DNA of 64,000 nucleotides from Metabacillus sp. B2-18 (GCF_021117275.1 NZ_CP088245.1:4528001-4592000); one strand, 5' to 3'; counted from the stretch's first letter, positions 1 to 9,416 are shown. Translations and numbers: made by a program. Notes: generated by a model from the sequence alone, not told the origin.

Positions 1-162
1 AGAGTTTATATAGCTATTAAACTTTGATAATTCCTTTTTCAATTCTTCTCCCGCACTCACTGCACGCTGATAATTTGAGTTCGATGCAGCATATGTACCT
101 GTGGCTGGTATCATAAGCACAAAAGCAAAGATGAGAGATAGAATACCATTGAATCTTTTCAT
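1..162 (-). CDS. Secreted SbsC-like domain protein, 5' end only (runs off the window)
   Basis: The first 54 codons of a minus-strand gene are present. They start at an ATG preceded by AAAAGGAG at ideal spacing. The N-terminus is a signal peptide (MKRFNGILSLIFAF..., ending near TYAAS), followed by a segment of the type GEELKKELSKFNSYINS. That segment matches the opening helix of the repeated SbsC-like domain in the genes further along (compare GEKLLQQLAAYNKAIEAGD in the amidase at 12230). It is therefore most likely another member of the wall-binding family. The C-terminal output domain is outside the window. It was too short for ordinary ORF calling but is convincing from the start site and homology to its neighbours. 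Confidence 0.75.
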   Translation of the reverse strand, partial: MKRFNGILSLIFAFVLMIPATGTYAASNSNYQRAVSAGEELKKELSKFNSYINS

Positions 163-269
163 TTTGCACGCTCCTTTTATTAATCTGCTAAACCATTTTA
201 CCATTAAGTAACAAAAGGGTGAGTGTAACATTTTTACCATTTTTATTCCTGATTTTATAGAACAAAAAG

Positions 270-293
270 CCCCACAATTTATTGTGGGGACTT
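270..293 (-). terminator. Intrinsic terminator of the lipoprotein gene
   Basis: Perfect stem CCCCACAA/TTGTGGGG with a short loop. On the minus strand it is followed by CTTTTTGTT. It lies just past the stop of the lipoprotein at 298. Confidence 0.75.
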
Positions 294-297
294 AAAA

Positions 298-747
298 TTA
301 ATTCACAACTGTAATAGTTTTCAAGACATTTAGACCATTTTCATCGACATAATACTCTAGTGTTACATTACTACCTTCTTTAATAGAATCAAAGTCAACT
401 TCTGTTTCTAGCGTTTGGAAGATCATAGGTCCGTGATCCGCATGGTCAACTTCAATGCTATGTGTATCAACTTGTCCATTGTAGACACCTTCTAGACTTT
501 CAGTGCTCACTTGTTCAGAATCTACCGCAGGTTCTTCCGTTGCTTCTTCCCCTTCAGCCTCTTGCGTTACTTCTGCTGTTTCTTCTTGAGGTTCTTCTGT
601 TTCTTTTACTTCTTCAGTTGCTTCAGTTGTTTCATTTTCTTCTATTGTATTTTCTTCAGTTGATCCATTCGCGCTTTGTTTTACATCCGTACCACATCCC
701 GCAAGGAAAATGGAGGTTAAAAGAAATAAAACAGCTAACATTCTCAT
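298..747 (-). CDS. Acidic lipoprotein of unknown function
   Basis: About 149 residues, probably exported and lipid-anchored: the N-terminus has a hydrophobic stretch and lipobox LAGC, so the mature protein would start at that Cys. A long Glu/Thr-rich linker (roughly residues 30-85) is followed by a compact C-terminal domain starting near SLEGVYNGQVDTHSIEVD and ending KTITVVN. The linker-plus-small-domain layout suggests it spans the cell wall. I chose the ATG at 747 because GAGGTGA lies five bases before it; a GTG three codons upstream is also possible. I do not recognise a specific function for the C-terminal domain. It stands alone between a partial wall protein and a subtilase, each with its own terminator. 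Confidence 0.8.
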   Translation of the reverse strand: MRMLAVLFLLTSIFLAGCGTDVKQSANGSTEENTIEENETTEATEEVKETEEPQEETAEVTQEAEGEEATEEPAVDSEQVSTESLEGVYNGQVDTHSIEVDHADHGPMIFQTLETEVDFDSIKEGSNVTLEYYVDENGLNVLKTITVVN

Positions 748-876
748 TATGATCACCTCATTATACTTATTAAGAATATGATATCAACAATGTCGAAATT
801 GGTCAAAATTAATAAAGTACTAAAAATCGTTCAAAAGCAGTTGATAAATAAACGTTTGATTAAGATGTAAATCGTA

Positions 877-908
877 AAAGACCCTCTATGAATCTCTCAT
901 AGAGGGCC
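877..908 (-). terminator. Intrinsic terminator of the subtilase gene
   Basis: Stem CCCTCTATGA/TCATAGAGGG immediately downstream of the subtilase stop. Read on the minus strand it ends in GTCTTTTACG. Confidence 0.75.
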
Positions 909-916
909 TAAGAACC

Positions 917-3900
917 TTATTGAAGTGTTAACTTATATGGTGAAATGCTAGCATTACCATTTTTATCTTCTACTTTAAAGAAGTAAGTACCTTTTTTCAG
1001 GTTCACATAAAACTCTTCAGAATCTCCTTTTCCATAAAGATCCTTTTTAAGAATTTGCTTTCCGTTTGCTTCATAAAGACTTATTACACCATCTATATCC
1101 GTTGGTACATCTAGTGATACTTTATATTTCTGTTTTGCGTTTGGAATTACAAGCTTATAGTAATCAACATCACCTTTACCAGTTGATGGATTTAAGTAGC
1201 CTGTACCCGTTAATTTCCCACTTTTGTCTTTGCTTAGTGAAATTGGTTTTGATGGAACATTATTTTTAATGACAGACCCTTTGTCTTCATCCACTTTATT
1301 CCCTGAAGCGAATGTAAACTTGTAATCTTTGAATGATGCTGTTCCATAGTAATCAAACAAGACAACAAAATAACCTTTTCCTTTTGATGCATGGAATGAT
1401 CCACGTTCTTCATCACCAGAGAAACCGAAGTCTGTAATTGTTAATTTCCCTTCTTCTTCAACGTCTAATTCTCCATCTCCATCTGTGTCCTCAATGACAA
1501 ACACAACTGGATCTAATTCTCTTTGAATTTGTTTAGGATATTTACTATTTGTCTTACTTTCCACTGGTTGTACTTGATATCCGTAAATACCATTTGAATC
1601 CGGTGTGAAGTAGAACATGTCCATATCTTGCTCTGTTGAGAAGTTACCAGTGATCGTTCCTGGCTTTAACTCTGTAGCTTCTGCATAAACATCGTTTGAT
1701 TCTTGCTTATCAACTGGAGATTCAGCAACAAACTTGGCAGAGAACGTGTACTCGTTAGAGTTTGGACGATAATTCGGATCTGCTAACTTAATATAGTATG
1801 TTTGATCAGCTTTTAATCCTACATACGTTTTCTCATTCATTGATACTCCAACCATATCAAAGTATAGATTAGAAGCTAGCATATTAAAGCTACCTGTTTC
1901 AGGATCTTGCTGATAAATTTCAATTCCAGCTTCTGCTCCTTTGCCATCATAAGAAACTTCATATAATCCTGTTTTATCTAGCTCAACCGAATACCAGTCT
2001 TCATCACCGCTATATTGGAAATAACCTGTTTTTACTTCATCCACAGCGTATGGCATTGCAATCTCAGGGACAAGTGAATAATAATCTTCTTGGCCTCCCA
2101 TTAGTAATGCCAATAAATCTTCTAAAATACCATTTCGAATACTATCTTTTGTTGTATAAGCTTGTTCCACGTCTTCCTCTGTTACTTCTTCAGAGTAGTC
2201 ATATGCTGCCTCGGGGAACTGATCTTCATCAGCTGGTAATACTGTTTTATCGAGTGTTACTTGATAAGGGATGTTTGAAGAAAACCCTCTTGTTAAATCT
2301 AGTCCTTGATCTAAATATCCCCACATTAACAATTCAGATAATGGGTTATTCGTTACTTCAAGAATATAAGTAGCTCCAGGCATACCAGTAAATGTGAATG
2401 ATTCACCTTGTCCATATCCTTTGTCATTTACAGCGTCGTAAAGCATCTTCTCTTCGATAACTTCCCCGTCCATCTCAAATTTCTCAACCATATAAAGATT
2501 TAGGGTAACGTCAATTCCAGGAACACCTGTTGAACTAAATTCGTATGTTTCTGAACTATCACTGCTTTCAGGAACAGAGAACGTGAAAAAGTCACTATCA
2601 CCAATATTTAATGGATCAACAGGAACTTCTTCATCAGCTGGTGTTTCTTCTTCTGAAACTGGTGGTGTTGCTTCAGTGAAATATAGGTTACCTGATTTGT
2701 ATGGGAACTTTGTAATAGAAGCCATATTTTCTTCAGATAAACCATCTTCTTGTAACTCAGCTACTTTTTCAACCGTTAATGTGTACGTTTGTTTTGCTGA
2801 TTCACTATATTTCTTCAATGCATCTTTAACGCCAATAACAACAGTTCCTGCTTCAGGTGCTTTGTATAAGGAAGCCTCTGTTGCACCAACTGTTACATCG
2901 TTTACTGTTAGCTTTTCTGCTGCTGCTTCTGTTTCTCCTTCTGGGAAGAAATAAAGCTCATATTCATAGTCATTATTCTTTTTATAAGGATCTAAGCTTA
3001 CTTGTACATATTCTCCTGCATTTACAGGCAATTGATAGTAATCTGTTTGATAAAGCTTCGTAATAGCTCCTTTTTGAACAGATTTTTCTTCACCATCAAG
3101 TGTTTTTGCTTTTTCTACTAATTGATCTTCTGATACTTTTTCTACCGCTGGTATTTTTGAAGTATCATATTTTAAGGCATTAATAGGATTGATTAAACCA
3201 AATCCATAAGTTGTGTCATAGCCTTTGCTACCTAAATCTGTTGCAGTAGTATTTAAAATATACTGAACTTGCTGTGGCGTTAATTTAGGATTTTTTGATA
3301 ATAGTAATGAAACGGTTCCAGCTACAACAGGCGAAGCCATTGAAGTTCCATCAAGCTCCATAAAAGTAGAACCGCGTTCCGCATCATAAGCTGAGCTGTA
3401 GATGTCTTGACCTGGCGCAACAACATCAACAGATGAACCATAAGTTGAGAATTCAGCTAGCTGATTTTCTTCATTCGTTGCCCCTACGCTAATAACACCA
3501 TTGAATGACGCTGGATATTCTAGCATTTCAGATCCACTATTACCTGCTGCTGCAACAACAGTAATATTCGCTTCAATTGCTTTATCAATTGCTTCTTTAA
3601 TAATTGGAGAAGGGTATGTTGATCCAAGACTTAAGTTAATCACTTGTACCTTTTGTTTAACCGCCTCTAAAATACCTTCCGCAACAGAATAATCACTTGC
3701 AAACATTGAGCGATTAAATACATCAATCGATACGATTTGAACATTTGGGTTAACTCCATAGCCACCCACTTCATTGTTCTTCTCAGCAGCAATAATCCCA
3801 GCTACATGTGTACCATGTAAATCTGTTGCACCCTTTTTCATAGGATCCATTACATTATAGTTATAAACGATCTTATTCTTTAATTCAGGATGATTCGCAT

Positions 3901-4429
3901 CAACACCCGTATCAACTACGGCTACTTTTACTTTGTTTTTACCTGCTAGTTTTGTAGCATCATCAATTTTAAGATTATCTAAATGATACATCTCAGATCT
4001 CTTTTGGTCCGGTAAACCAAGCTTAGAGATTTTAGCACTCTTAGAAACCGATTGAACATCAGCACGCTTCATATAATCTGCTGCTACTTTATCCAGGTTC
4101 TTCTTATTCGTTACTCGAACAACGTCATATTGAAGAGAGCTTACTTTCTTCACTAATGTTGTACCCATTTTTTTATGAGTATTAGAAGAGATACCTTTCT
4201 TATACTTAACAACTAAAAGGTCATCGTAAAACACTTCTTCCTCATTTTTTGACGTAGGAAGAGATTGTACACTTGAATTCTTAAATCCAAGCTTGCTTAA
4301 TGCTTCGTTATAACTCTTTTGAGCTTGCTCTGGCTGACTCGTCGCATAGCTTACCTGACTTTGCCCCACAGAGGAAAAAGTCAAAGCTAAAGCAAATGCC
4401 ATAACGCCTGCCTTCTTAAAACTTTTCAT
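917..4429 (-). CDS. Secreted S8 subtilisin-like serine protease with C-terminal PPC-type beta domains
   Basis: About 1170 residues, far longer than a minimal subtilisin. Numbered from the ATG at 4429: a signal peptide ends near YATSQ (about 30); a propeptide/I9-like region runs to about 135; the catalytic domain spans about 145-425 with the full triad D173 (VVDTGVD), H206 (HGTHVAG) and S363 (GTSMASPV), plus oxyanion Asn297 (AAGNSG). The remaining ~700 residues contain several beta-rich modules of the bacterial pre-peptidase C-terminal type (for example DEDWYSVELDKTGLYEVSY and DVDYYKLVIPN), typical of large wall-associated Bacillus proteases. The role is extracellular protein degradation or maturation of surface proteins; the substrate is unknown. 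The reading frame extends 11 codons further upstream to a GTG, but the signal peptide fits the ATG. It is flanked by wall-protein genes but is not co-transcribed with them. Confidence 0.9.
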   Translation of the reverse strand: MKSFKKAGVMAFALALTFSSVGQSQVSYATSQPEQAQKSYNEALSKLGFKNSSVQSLPTSKNEEEVFYDDLLVVKYKKGISSNTHKKMGTTLVKKVSSLQYDVVRVTNKKNLDKVAADYMKRADVQSVSKSAKISKLGLPDQKRSEMYHLDNLKIDDATKLAGKNKVKVAVVDTGVDANHPELKNKIVYNYNVMDPMKKGATDLHGTHVAGIIAAEKNNEVGGYGVNPNVQIVSIDVFNRSMFASDYSVAEGILEAVKQKVQVINLSLGSTYPSPIIKEAIDKAIEANITVVAAAGNSGSEMLEYPASFNGVISVGATNEENQLAEFSTYGSSVDVVAPGQDIYSSAYDAERGSTFMELDGTSMASPVVAGTVSLLLSKNPKLTPQQVQYILNTTATDLGSKGYDTTYGFGLINPINALKYDTSKIPAVEKVSEDQLVEKAKTLDGEEKSVQKGAITKLYQTDYYQLPVNAGEYVQVSLDPYKKNNDYEYELYFFPEGETEAAAEKLTVNDVTVGATEASLYKAPEAGTVVIGVKDALKKYSESAKQTYTLTVEKVAELQEDGLSEENMASITKFPYKSGNLYFTEATPPVSEEETPADEEVPVDPLNIGDSDFFTFSVPESSDSSETYEFSSTGVPGIDVTLNLYMVEKFEMDGEVIEEKMLYDAVNDKGYGQGESFTFTGMPGATYILEVTNNPLSELLMWGYLDQGLDLTRGFSSNIPYQVTLDKTVLPADEDQFPEAAYDYSEEVTEEDVEQAYTTKDSIRNGILEDLLALLMGGQEDYYSLVPEIAMPYAVDEVKTGYFQYSGDEDWYSVELDKTGLYEVSYDGKGAEAGIEIYQQDPETGSFNMLASNLYFDMVGVSMNEKTYVGLKADQTYYIKLADPNYRPNSNEYTFSAKFVAESPVDKQESNDVYAEATELKPGTITGNFSTEQDMDMFYFTPDSNGIYGYQVQPVESKTNSKYPKQIQRELDPVVFVIEDTDGDGELDVEEEGKLTITDFGFSGDEERGSFHASKGKGYFVVLFDYYGTASFKDYKFTFASGNKVDEDKGSVIKNNVPSKPISLSKDKSGKLTGTGYLNPSTGKGDVDYYKLVIPNAKQKYKVSLDVPTDIDGVISLYEANGKQILKKDLYGKGDSEEFYVNLKKGTYFFKVEDKNGNASISPYKLTLQ

Positions 4430-5514
4430 GTGCCTACCCACTTTCTTTTTTATTACTTCCACTTATTAGTTTACGACATAATTCCTTTTTTTTCCTCCTT
4501 TTTAAATGAGAATTTTTTTCATTTTGGTAAAATGGCACTTTGGGAGGGGGGTGAATCGTTGGTGCTATGGGGTTCGTGGTACTTTTGTGCTATTTAAATA
4601 TAAATTAAGGAAATTGGTGGAGCAATGTGATTGAGGTGGGGTTGATTTTTGTTGTTACTATTGGGGGTATTATATAGATTTGATAACTTTTATTAATTTA
4701 CCTCTTGAAGACGGACATAAATTTTGGTTGGGATGGGTATTCTATATATGTGTGTGTTACCTTTTTGAGTGCTGAAATATGCACTCTTTTTTAGTTTGAA
4801 TGAATTCTATTTTTCTCAAGTTAAAAATAAAATTAAAAAATAAACATTTAAATATATCAATGTAGTACCTTTCTTACAATTCTTAATGTATTTAATAAAA
4901 TAACTTTTATTATATTTTTTTACAAATATTTTGTATAAGGCAATTTTATTTATAGGTGTATCACCTTTTAGAGTGTGATTTTATATTTTAAGAATCACTC
5001 CCTGCAATTACTTGATATGTTATTTGAATAAATTCACTATGTCTTGTTAAGTTAATATCTTCTTTTAATGGGGAAGGCATTCGAATAGTTTAAATAGCAT
5101 AGGGTAATTGTTAATTGTATTTAAATTAGTTAAGATAGCAGATTTTCACACTACATAAAACTAACAATCAACTCCAATGTGATATATATTGATATAATTT
5201 TGATCACTTAACAAAAAATCAGATAAATGAATTTAAAAACTTCTGAACTTGTTGCTACATTCTATTTTTGTAATCTAGTTCCGCCCTTTTAACATCATCA
5301 AAAAATAACAGTAAATATTCGGTTGTTGCGTAACCCAACCTCTTAACTCTCCTTAAATAAAAAAGCCTAATCCATAAAAGAATTAGAAATAGGCAAGTCA
5401 GAAAAGTATTCTATTTATATTTAATATGTTTGAAATACTGTATCATTCAGATTGTTAGATAAAAATGATGTTACAGAGTATCTATAACATCATTTCTAAA
5501 GTCTTATTGTAAAA
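4430..5514. other. Long AT-rich intergenic region without a recognisable gene
   Basis: About 1.1 kb with no ORF that looks coding in any frame. It holds a plus-strand hairpin with a T-run (GAGTGC...GCACTCTTTTTT, 4767-4790) that terminates no visible gene, and a weaker hairpin near 5364-5396. The orphan terminator may be what remains of a lost plus-strand gene. Confidence 0.5.
5466..5493 (-). terminator. Intrinsic terminator of the broken S-layer-like gene
   Basis: Stem GATGTTA/TAACATC with an 11-base loop. On the minus strand it is followed by ATTTTTATC. It lies just beyond the stop at 5515. Confidence 0.65.
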
Positions 5515-7389
5515 TTAAATAAATTTTACAATTCCATCCTCTACAATAAAAGTATCACCCATATTTAAGGATGAAAATGCCACAGCTTGAACATCTTGTG
5601 TTGGTGTTGGATAAATCTCTTTTAATTTAGCTAATACAGCCTTTTGATCATCCTTCAATCCAGTATACGTTCCCACTACTTGAGCATAATCTAAACCTGT
5701 AAAGAACACCGCAAATTCTTCTTCTGATACTGTATCGTCTTCATCTTCTCCATCTGCATCAGCAATTAAGGAACCGATTGGAGTTACATCAAGGTTTTCT
5801 TTTGTTAGTAGGTCTGCAAGTTCCTTAATTAATTCTTCATTTACACCTTCTAACTTAAGTGTTTCAATTTTATCTCCTGTTGCTTCAACGATGATTTGGT
5901 TAATCTTCTCCAGATCAGTTAACTCTTGTGTTGGCGTTGGATAAATCTCTTTTAATTTAGCTAATACAGCCTTTTGATCATCCTTCAATCCAGTATACGT
6001 TCCCACTACTTGAGCATAATCTAAACCTGTAAAGAACGCCGCAAATTCTTCTTCTGATACTGTATCGTCTTCATCTTCTCCATCTGCATCAGCAATTAAG
6101 GAACCGATTGGAGTTACATCAAGGTTTTCTTTTGTTAATAGGTCTGCAAGTTCCTTAATTAACTCTTCATTTACACCTTCTAACTTAAGTGTTTCAATTT
6201 TATCTCCTGTTGCTTCAACGATGATTTGGTTAATCTTCTCCAGATCAGTTAACTCTTGTGTTGGCGTTGGATAAATCTCTTTTAATTTAGCTAATACAGC
6301 CTTTTGATCATCCTTCAATCCAGTATACGTTCCCACTACTTGAGCATAATCTAAACCTGTAAAGAACACCGCAAATTCTTCTTCTGATACTGTATCGTCT
6401 TCATCTTCTCCATCTGCATCAGCAATTAAGGAACCGATTGGAGTTACATCAAGGTTTTCTTTTGTTAATAGGTCTGCAAGTTCCTTAATTAACTCTTCAT
6501 TTACACCTTCTAACTTAAGTGTTTCAATTTTATCTCCTGTTGCTTCAACGATGATTTGGTTAATCTTCTCCAGATCAGTTAACTCTTGTGTAGGCGTTGG
6601 ATAAATCTCTTTTAATTTAGCTAATACAGCCTTTTGATCATCCTTCAATCCAGTATACGTTCCCACTACTTGAGCATAATCTAAACCTGTAAAGAACGCC
6701 GCAAATTCTTCTTCTGATACTGTATCGTCTTCATCTTCTCCATCTGCATCAGCAATTAAGGAACCGATTGGAGTTACATCAAGGTTTTCTTTTGTTAATA
6801 GGTCTGCAAGTTCCTTAATTAACTCTTCATTTACACCTTCTAACTTAAGTGTTTCAATTTTATCTCCTGTTGCTTCAACGATGACTTGGTTAATCTTCTC
6901 TAGATCTGTTACTGGTATTTGCTCATTTGGATCAATTTTAAATTTAGAATAATCCCAAACAAATGCTATATTATCTTCCTGATCCACCTCAAATACATAT
7001 AGGTATGGGGTACTTTGATTTATTCCCAGAAATAAATCGTTAATTTCATATTCTGATATTCCAACTGGTATTTCTTCACCGACAACATAATCTGTATGGT
7101 CACTTTTTACTATATAAACTAATCGGTTCCCTTCAGCTAGTATTGCATTAGTAACTCTTGGCCCACCATGTTCAGTTGATGTAAGAAAATGTATATCATG
7201 AGATACATTTATTAAATCACTTGAGATTACTTCATGATTGAGTGTGACTTCAGCACTTACATATTTTCTGACATCTGACGAAGTTGGAGTATATTTTTCA
7301 TCAGTAGCTCCTTCAATCGCTACTCTGTTATCGCCATTTAAGTTATCTACTCTATACCATTGAATACGATCTCTTCTTGTCTCTCCCAC
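5515..7389 (-). CDS. 3' fragment of the S-layer-like gene: Ig-like segment and four 110-residue acidic repeats
   Basis: This frame begins at the frameshift and has no start signal of its own, so it is unlikely to be translated independently. It encodes an Ig-like segment (IQWYRVDN..., about the first 60 residues), a short domain ending in FKIDPNEQIPVTDL, then four tandem repeats of 110 residues, each with DLEKINQ(I/V)IVEATGDKIE, the acidic run DADGEDEDD followed by EEEFA, and GLKDDQKAVLAKLKEIYP. The acidic run could bind divalent cations, but it is not a canonical EF-hand loop. The last ~25 residues are a non-repeat tail. Confidence 0.6.
   Translation of the reverse strand: MGETRRDRIQWYRVDNLNGDNRVAIEGATDEKYTPTSSDVRKYVSAEVTLNHEVISSDLINVSHDIHFLTSTEHGGPRVTNAILAEGNRLVYIVKSDHTDYVVGEEIPVGISEYEINDLFLGINQSTPYLYVFEVDQEDNIAFVWDYSKFKIDPNEQIPVTDLEKINQVIVEATGDKIETLKLEGVNEELIKELADLLTKENLDVTPIGSLIADADGEDEDDTVSEEEFAAFFTGLDYAQVVGTYTGLKDDQKAVLAKLKEIYPTPTQELTDLEKINQIIVEATGDKIETLKLEGVNEELIKELADLLTKENLDVTPIGSLIADADGEDEDDTVSEEEFAVFFTGLDYAQVVGTYTGLKDDQKAVLAKLKEIYPTPTQELTDLEKINQIIVEATGDKIETLKLEGVNEELIKELADLLTKENLDVTPIGSLIADADGEDEDDTVSEEEFAAFFTGLDYAQVVGTYTGLKDDQKAVLAKLKEIYPTPTQELTDLEKINQIIVEATGDKIETLKLEGVNEELIKELADLLTKENLDVTPIGSLIADADGEDEDDTVSEEEFAVFFTGLDYAQVVGTYTGLKDDQKAVLAKLKEIYPTPTQDVQAVAFSSLNMGDTFIVEDGIVKFI
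5591..6910 (-). repeat. Four tandem near-identical 330-bp coding repeats
   Basis: The same landmark (ATAAATCTCT) recurs at 5611, 5941, 6271 and 6601, an exact 330-bp period. Copies differ at only a few bases. The base that makes a codon Val or Ala (AAAGAACACC versus AAAGAACGCC) alternates at 5701, 6031, 6361 and 6691, giving an A-B-A-B order. That points to duplication of a 660-bp dimer after the first doubling. Confidence 0.95.
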
Positions 7390-8981
7390 CCAGTAGGCAA
7401 AATGACAGTTAACTCTCTACCAGCAATTGCCTGGTCAGATTCACTATCAATTCCATCAATTGTTAGTGTAGTTTGCTCTCTTACTGAAATAGAATATGGA
7501 GAACTCGATGTTCCATCACTTTTTATATTATTTGCCCTATCTATAGCCTCAATATAATACTGAACCCCTGATGTTGTTACATCTTCCGGTAGAATATCGA
7601 AATTGTAATTATTATCAACACCCTTTATCATATCTACTTGTATATATTCTGTTTCACCTGTTGTTCTGTAAAATAATTTTACACTCGCAACTTCTACATT
7701 ATCACTAACATCAGCTGATATATTTATAGATTGATTTTCTACCGCCGTTGTTACTGGAGTATGTGAAATAGTTGGCAATGTTCTGTCACTAGGGGTAGGA
7801 GTTCCCCCTGGACTCACCGGCGGTACAGTATTCCCCGGAACCGGAACCTCAACCCCATCCGAATCCTCAACTTTACCTTTATTATCAACAACAATCTTGT
7901 CTGTTACTGACTTATCCTTCTCAATCTTCTTAACAACTGCATTCTCTGCAACTGAAATTGCTGCATTACTATTTTTTATTTTTACTAGTGTAGAAGATAA
8001 ATCTCCCTTTAACAGAACCAGAGAATTTTTATCTTTCGTCTCAACTTGAAGAGATTGTAATAATGCTCCATTTTCTGCATCAATTGTTGCTTTAGCGTTA
8101 AGGATCATTTCTAATACTTTAGCACTTGCTCCTAATTTAACCTCTGCACCTTGTCCGCCTACTGTTACCTTAGAAGATGATAGATCTCCATTTAAGGAAA
8201 CAATTCCAAGATCTTGAGCAGGGCTGATTACTAAGGACGGAATTTTCACGCCAGTTTCTGCTGTGATATTTGCACTTTGATTAAGCACTAGTTCACCAAT
8301 GATGCTAGTTTTTCCAAGGATCAGTTGGATAGGTACTGGTATATCTAAAATACTTGAGATTCCTTTAGTTGTTGATACAACCTTTTGTTCCTCAACTTTC
8401 ACACTTCCTGTTACATTCACATTTGTTAATGTCACTTTACCAGCTGAGCCGTCTGCACCTTTAAGGATGATATTTCCTTTTACCTCAAGGTTTTTAAGCT
8501 CAATGAATGTACCTTTAGGAACTGTAACAACGATATCTTTTTCAATTGTTTGAACTTCATCTTCTCCATAAACAGTTGGCTTGTTAGCATCTGTTGAAGT
8601 TCCTTCTACAGTAATTGTAAAGCCACTTTCGATTACTTCTTTGGCTTGTTTTAAAGAGTCAGCCATTTTCTTTAATTCAGGGTATTTTCCTGGGTGAAGT
8701 TTATTTCCTTCAGCTTTGATCTCAACCGCTCTTTTTTCAAGACGATCTAATTTTGCGAAGTTTTCTTCTGCTTCTGCAACTTTACCTTCTTCTAACTGTC
8801 GAGTGATTAGGTCTTGTAAAGTGTAGCGTGATACTTCATAGATAACTGATTCTCTAGCAATCTTTGCATCTAGAAGAAATTCCCCACGTACTAGTTCACG
8901 ATTTTGTTCACCGTATACTTTACTAAAAACACGTTCTGCTCTATTAATATCTGCTGATAATTCATGGTATGTTTCGACCAT
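7347..8981 (-). CDS. Middle fragment of the S-layer-like gene: end of SbsC-like domain, beta-solenoid-like region, Ig-like domain
   Basis: The reading frame is open up to the nonsense codon at 9087. The Met at 8981 is internal to the ancestral protein. It contains the signature half of the SbsC-like domain (AERVFSKVYGEQNRELV, then IYEVSRYTLQ), a region of regularly spaced short beta strands (KNLEVKGNIILKGADG and similar), a Pro/Gly-rich linker (VPVPGNTVPPVSPGGTPTP), and an Ig-like domain with a VSDNVEVASVKLFYR segment typical of secreted Bacillus proteins. It ends shortly after the frameshift (TGWERQEEIVFNGIE). The layout resembles S-layer or surface proteins in which an N-terminal wall anchor is followed by beta modules. 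Confidence 0.6.
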   Translation of the reverse strand: MVETYHELSADINRAERVFSKVYGEQNRELVRGEFLLDAKIARESVIYEVSRYTLQDLITRQLEEGKVAEAEENFAKLDRLEKRAVEIKAEGNKLHPGKYPELKKMADSLKQAKEVIESGFTITVEGTSTDANKPTVYGEDEVQTIEKDIVVTVPKGTFIELKNLEVKGNIILKGADGSAGKVTLTNVNVTGSVKVEEQKVVSTTKGISSILDIPVPIQLILGKTSIIGELVLNQSANITAETGVKIPSLVISPAQDLGIVSLNGDLSSSKVTVGGQGAEVKLGASAKVLEMILNAKATIDAENGALLQSLQVETKDKNSLVLLKGDLSSTLVKIKNSNAAISVAENAVVKKIEKDKSVTDKIVVDNKGKVEDSDGVEVPVPGNTVPPVSPGGTPTPSDRTLPTISHTPVTTAVENQSINISADVSDNVEVASVKLFYRTTGETEYIQVDMIKGVDNNYNFDILPEDVTTSGVQYYIEAIDRANNIKSDGTSSSPYSISVREQTTLTIDGIDSESDQAIAGRELTVILPTGWERQEEIVFNGIE

Positions 8982-9086
8982 ATCTTCATCAATAACATCT
9001 TCGTTTATGTATTGTGTTAATTCATTTGTTTTCGCAGTTAGGGCATCTCCGATCTTGATTGCGTCAATTAATCTTGCTGCTTTTGA

Positions 9087-9416
9087 TTAAGTATTTTTTG
9101 CTGCATCTAGTTGAGCAACAAGAGCACTTTTATTTGCGGATACGTTTGCAAGTGCTTTTTCAGCCACTACAATGTCTTTCTTCGCTTTGTCATAAGCATT
9201 GACGAATTCTTTGGAAAGGCTGATACTTTTTACTTTACTTAGGTCGTAGTATCCTTTTAATTGATTGGAAGAATCATAGGCTTGTTTGACTAGTTTTGAA
9301 ACATCAGTTGCTGCAGATGCGTCAGCTGGTCCAGCTGCTACAAATGCCGCCCCAGTTAAAGCTGTAACTGCTGCTGCTTGAATGAGTTGTTTTTTTAATT
9401 TTTTCTTTTTCTTCAA
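9087..9416 (-). CDS. 5' fragment of the S-layer-like gene: signal peptide and first SbsC-like helices
   Basis: The only fragment with a proper start: TTG at 9416 with TAGGAGTG nine bases before it (a GTG at 9446 is in frame but lacks a good Shine-Dalgarno). The protein starts with a Lys-rich n-region and a hydrophobic segment (LIQAAAVTALTGAAFVAAGP). The stretch around its cleavage site, ASAATDVSKLV, closely resembles the SbsC N-terminus of Geobacillus stearothermophilus as I remember it. It is cut after 109 residues by the TAA at 9087. As it stands it would secrete a short helical piece lacking the conserved core of the wall-binding domain. Confidence 0.65.
   Translation of the reverse strand: MKKKKKLKKQLIQAAAVTALTGAAFVAAGPADASAATDVSKLVKQAYDSSNQLKGYYDLSKVKSISLSKEFVNAYDKAKKDIVVAEKALANVSANKSALVAQLDAAKNT

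Larger units (their letters stand above)
5515..9416 (-). pseudogene. S-layer-like wall protein with SbsC-type N-terminus, broken by one nonsense codon and one frameshift
   Basis: Three consecutive minus-strand ORFs form one gene of about 1300 codons. The TTG at 9416 is preceded by TAGGAGTG, and its product has a signal peptide and an SbsC-like N-terminus. At 9087-9089 an in-frame TAA interrupts AAKNT-stop-SKAARLIDA; the intact homologue at 13926 has VAKDKLLKAARIIDA there, so the stop stands where Leu is expected (TTA to TAA). The frame stays open on both sides. Around 7370-7395 the reading frame shifts by one base between ELTVILPTGWE and RIQWYRVDN, which together make a normal Ig-like junction. 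After that come four near-identical 110-residue repeats. Either the gene is decaying or the assembly has two errors. The product would have been a large secreted surface protein. Confidence 0.75.

Noticed and set aside
462..752. Leu-rich plus-strand ORF opposite the lipoprotein gene
   Set aside because: It is the antisense of a Glu/Thr-rich coding region (poly-Leu shadow), with no ribosome binding site or homologue pattern.
3501..3692. Plus-strand ORFs within the subtilase gene
   Set aside because: All lie inside a well-conserved S8 coding region on the other strand.
5591..6910. 330-bp repeats as a CRISPR or non-coding satellite
   Set aside because: The period is a multiple of three and encodes a continuous 110-residue protein repeat.
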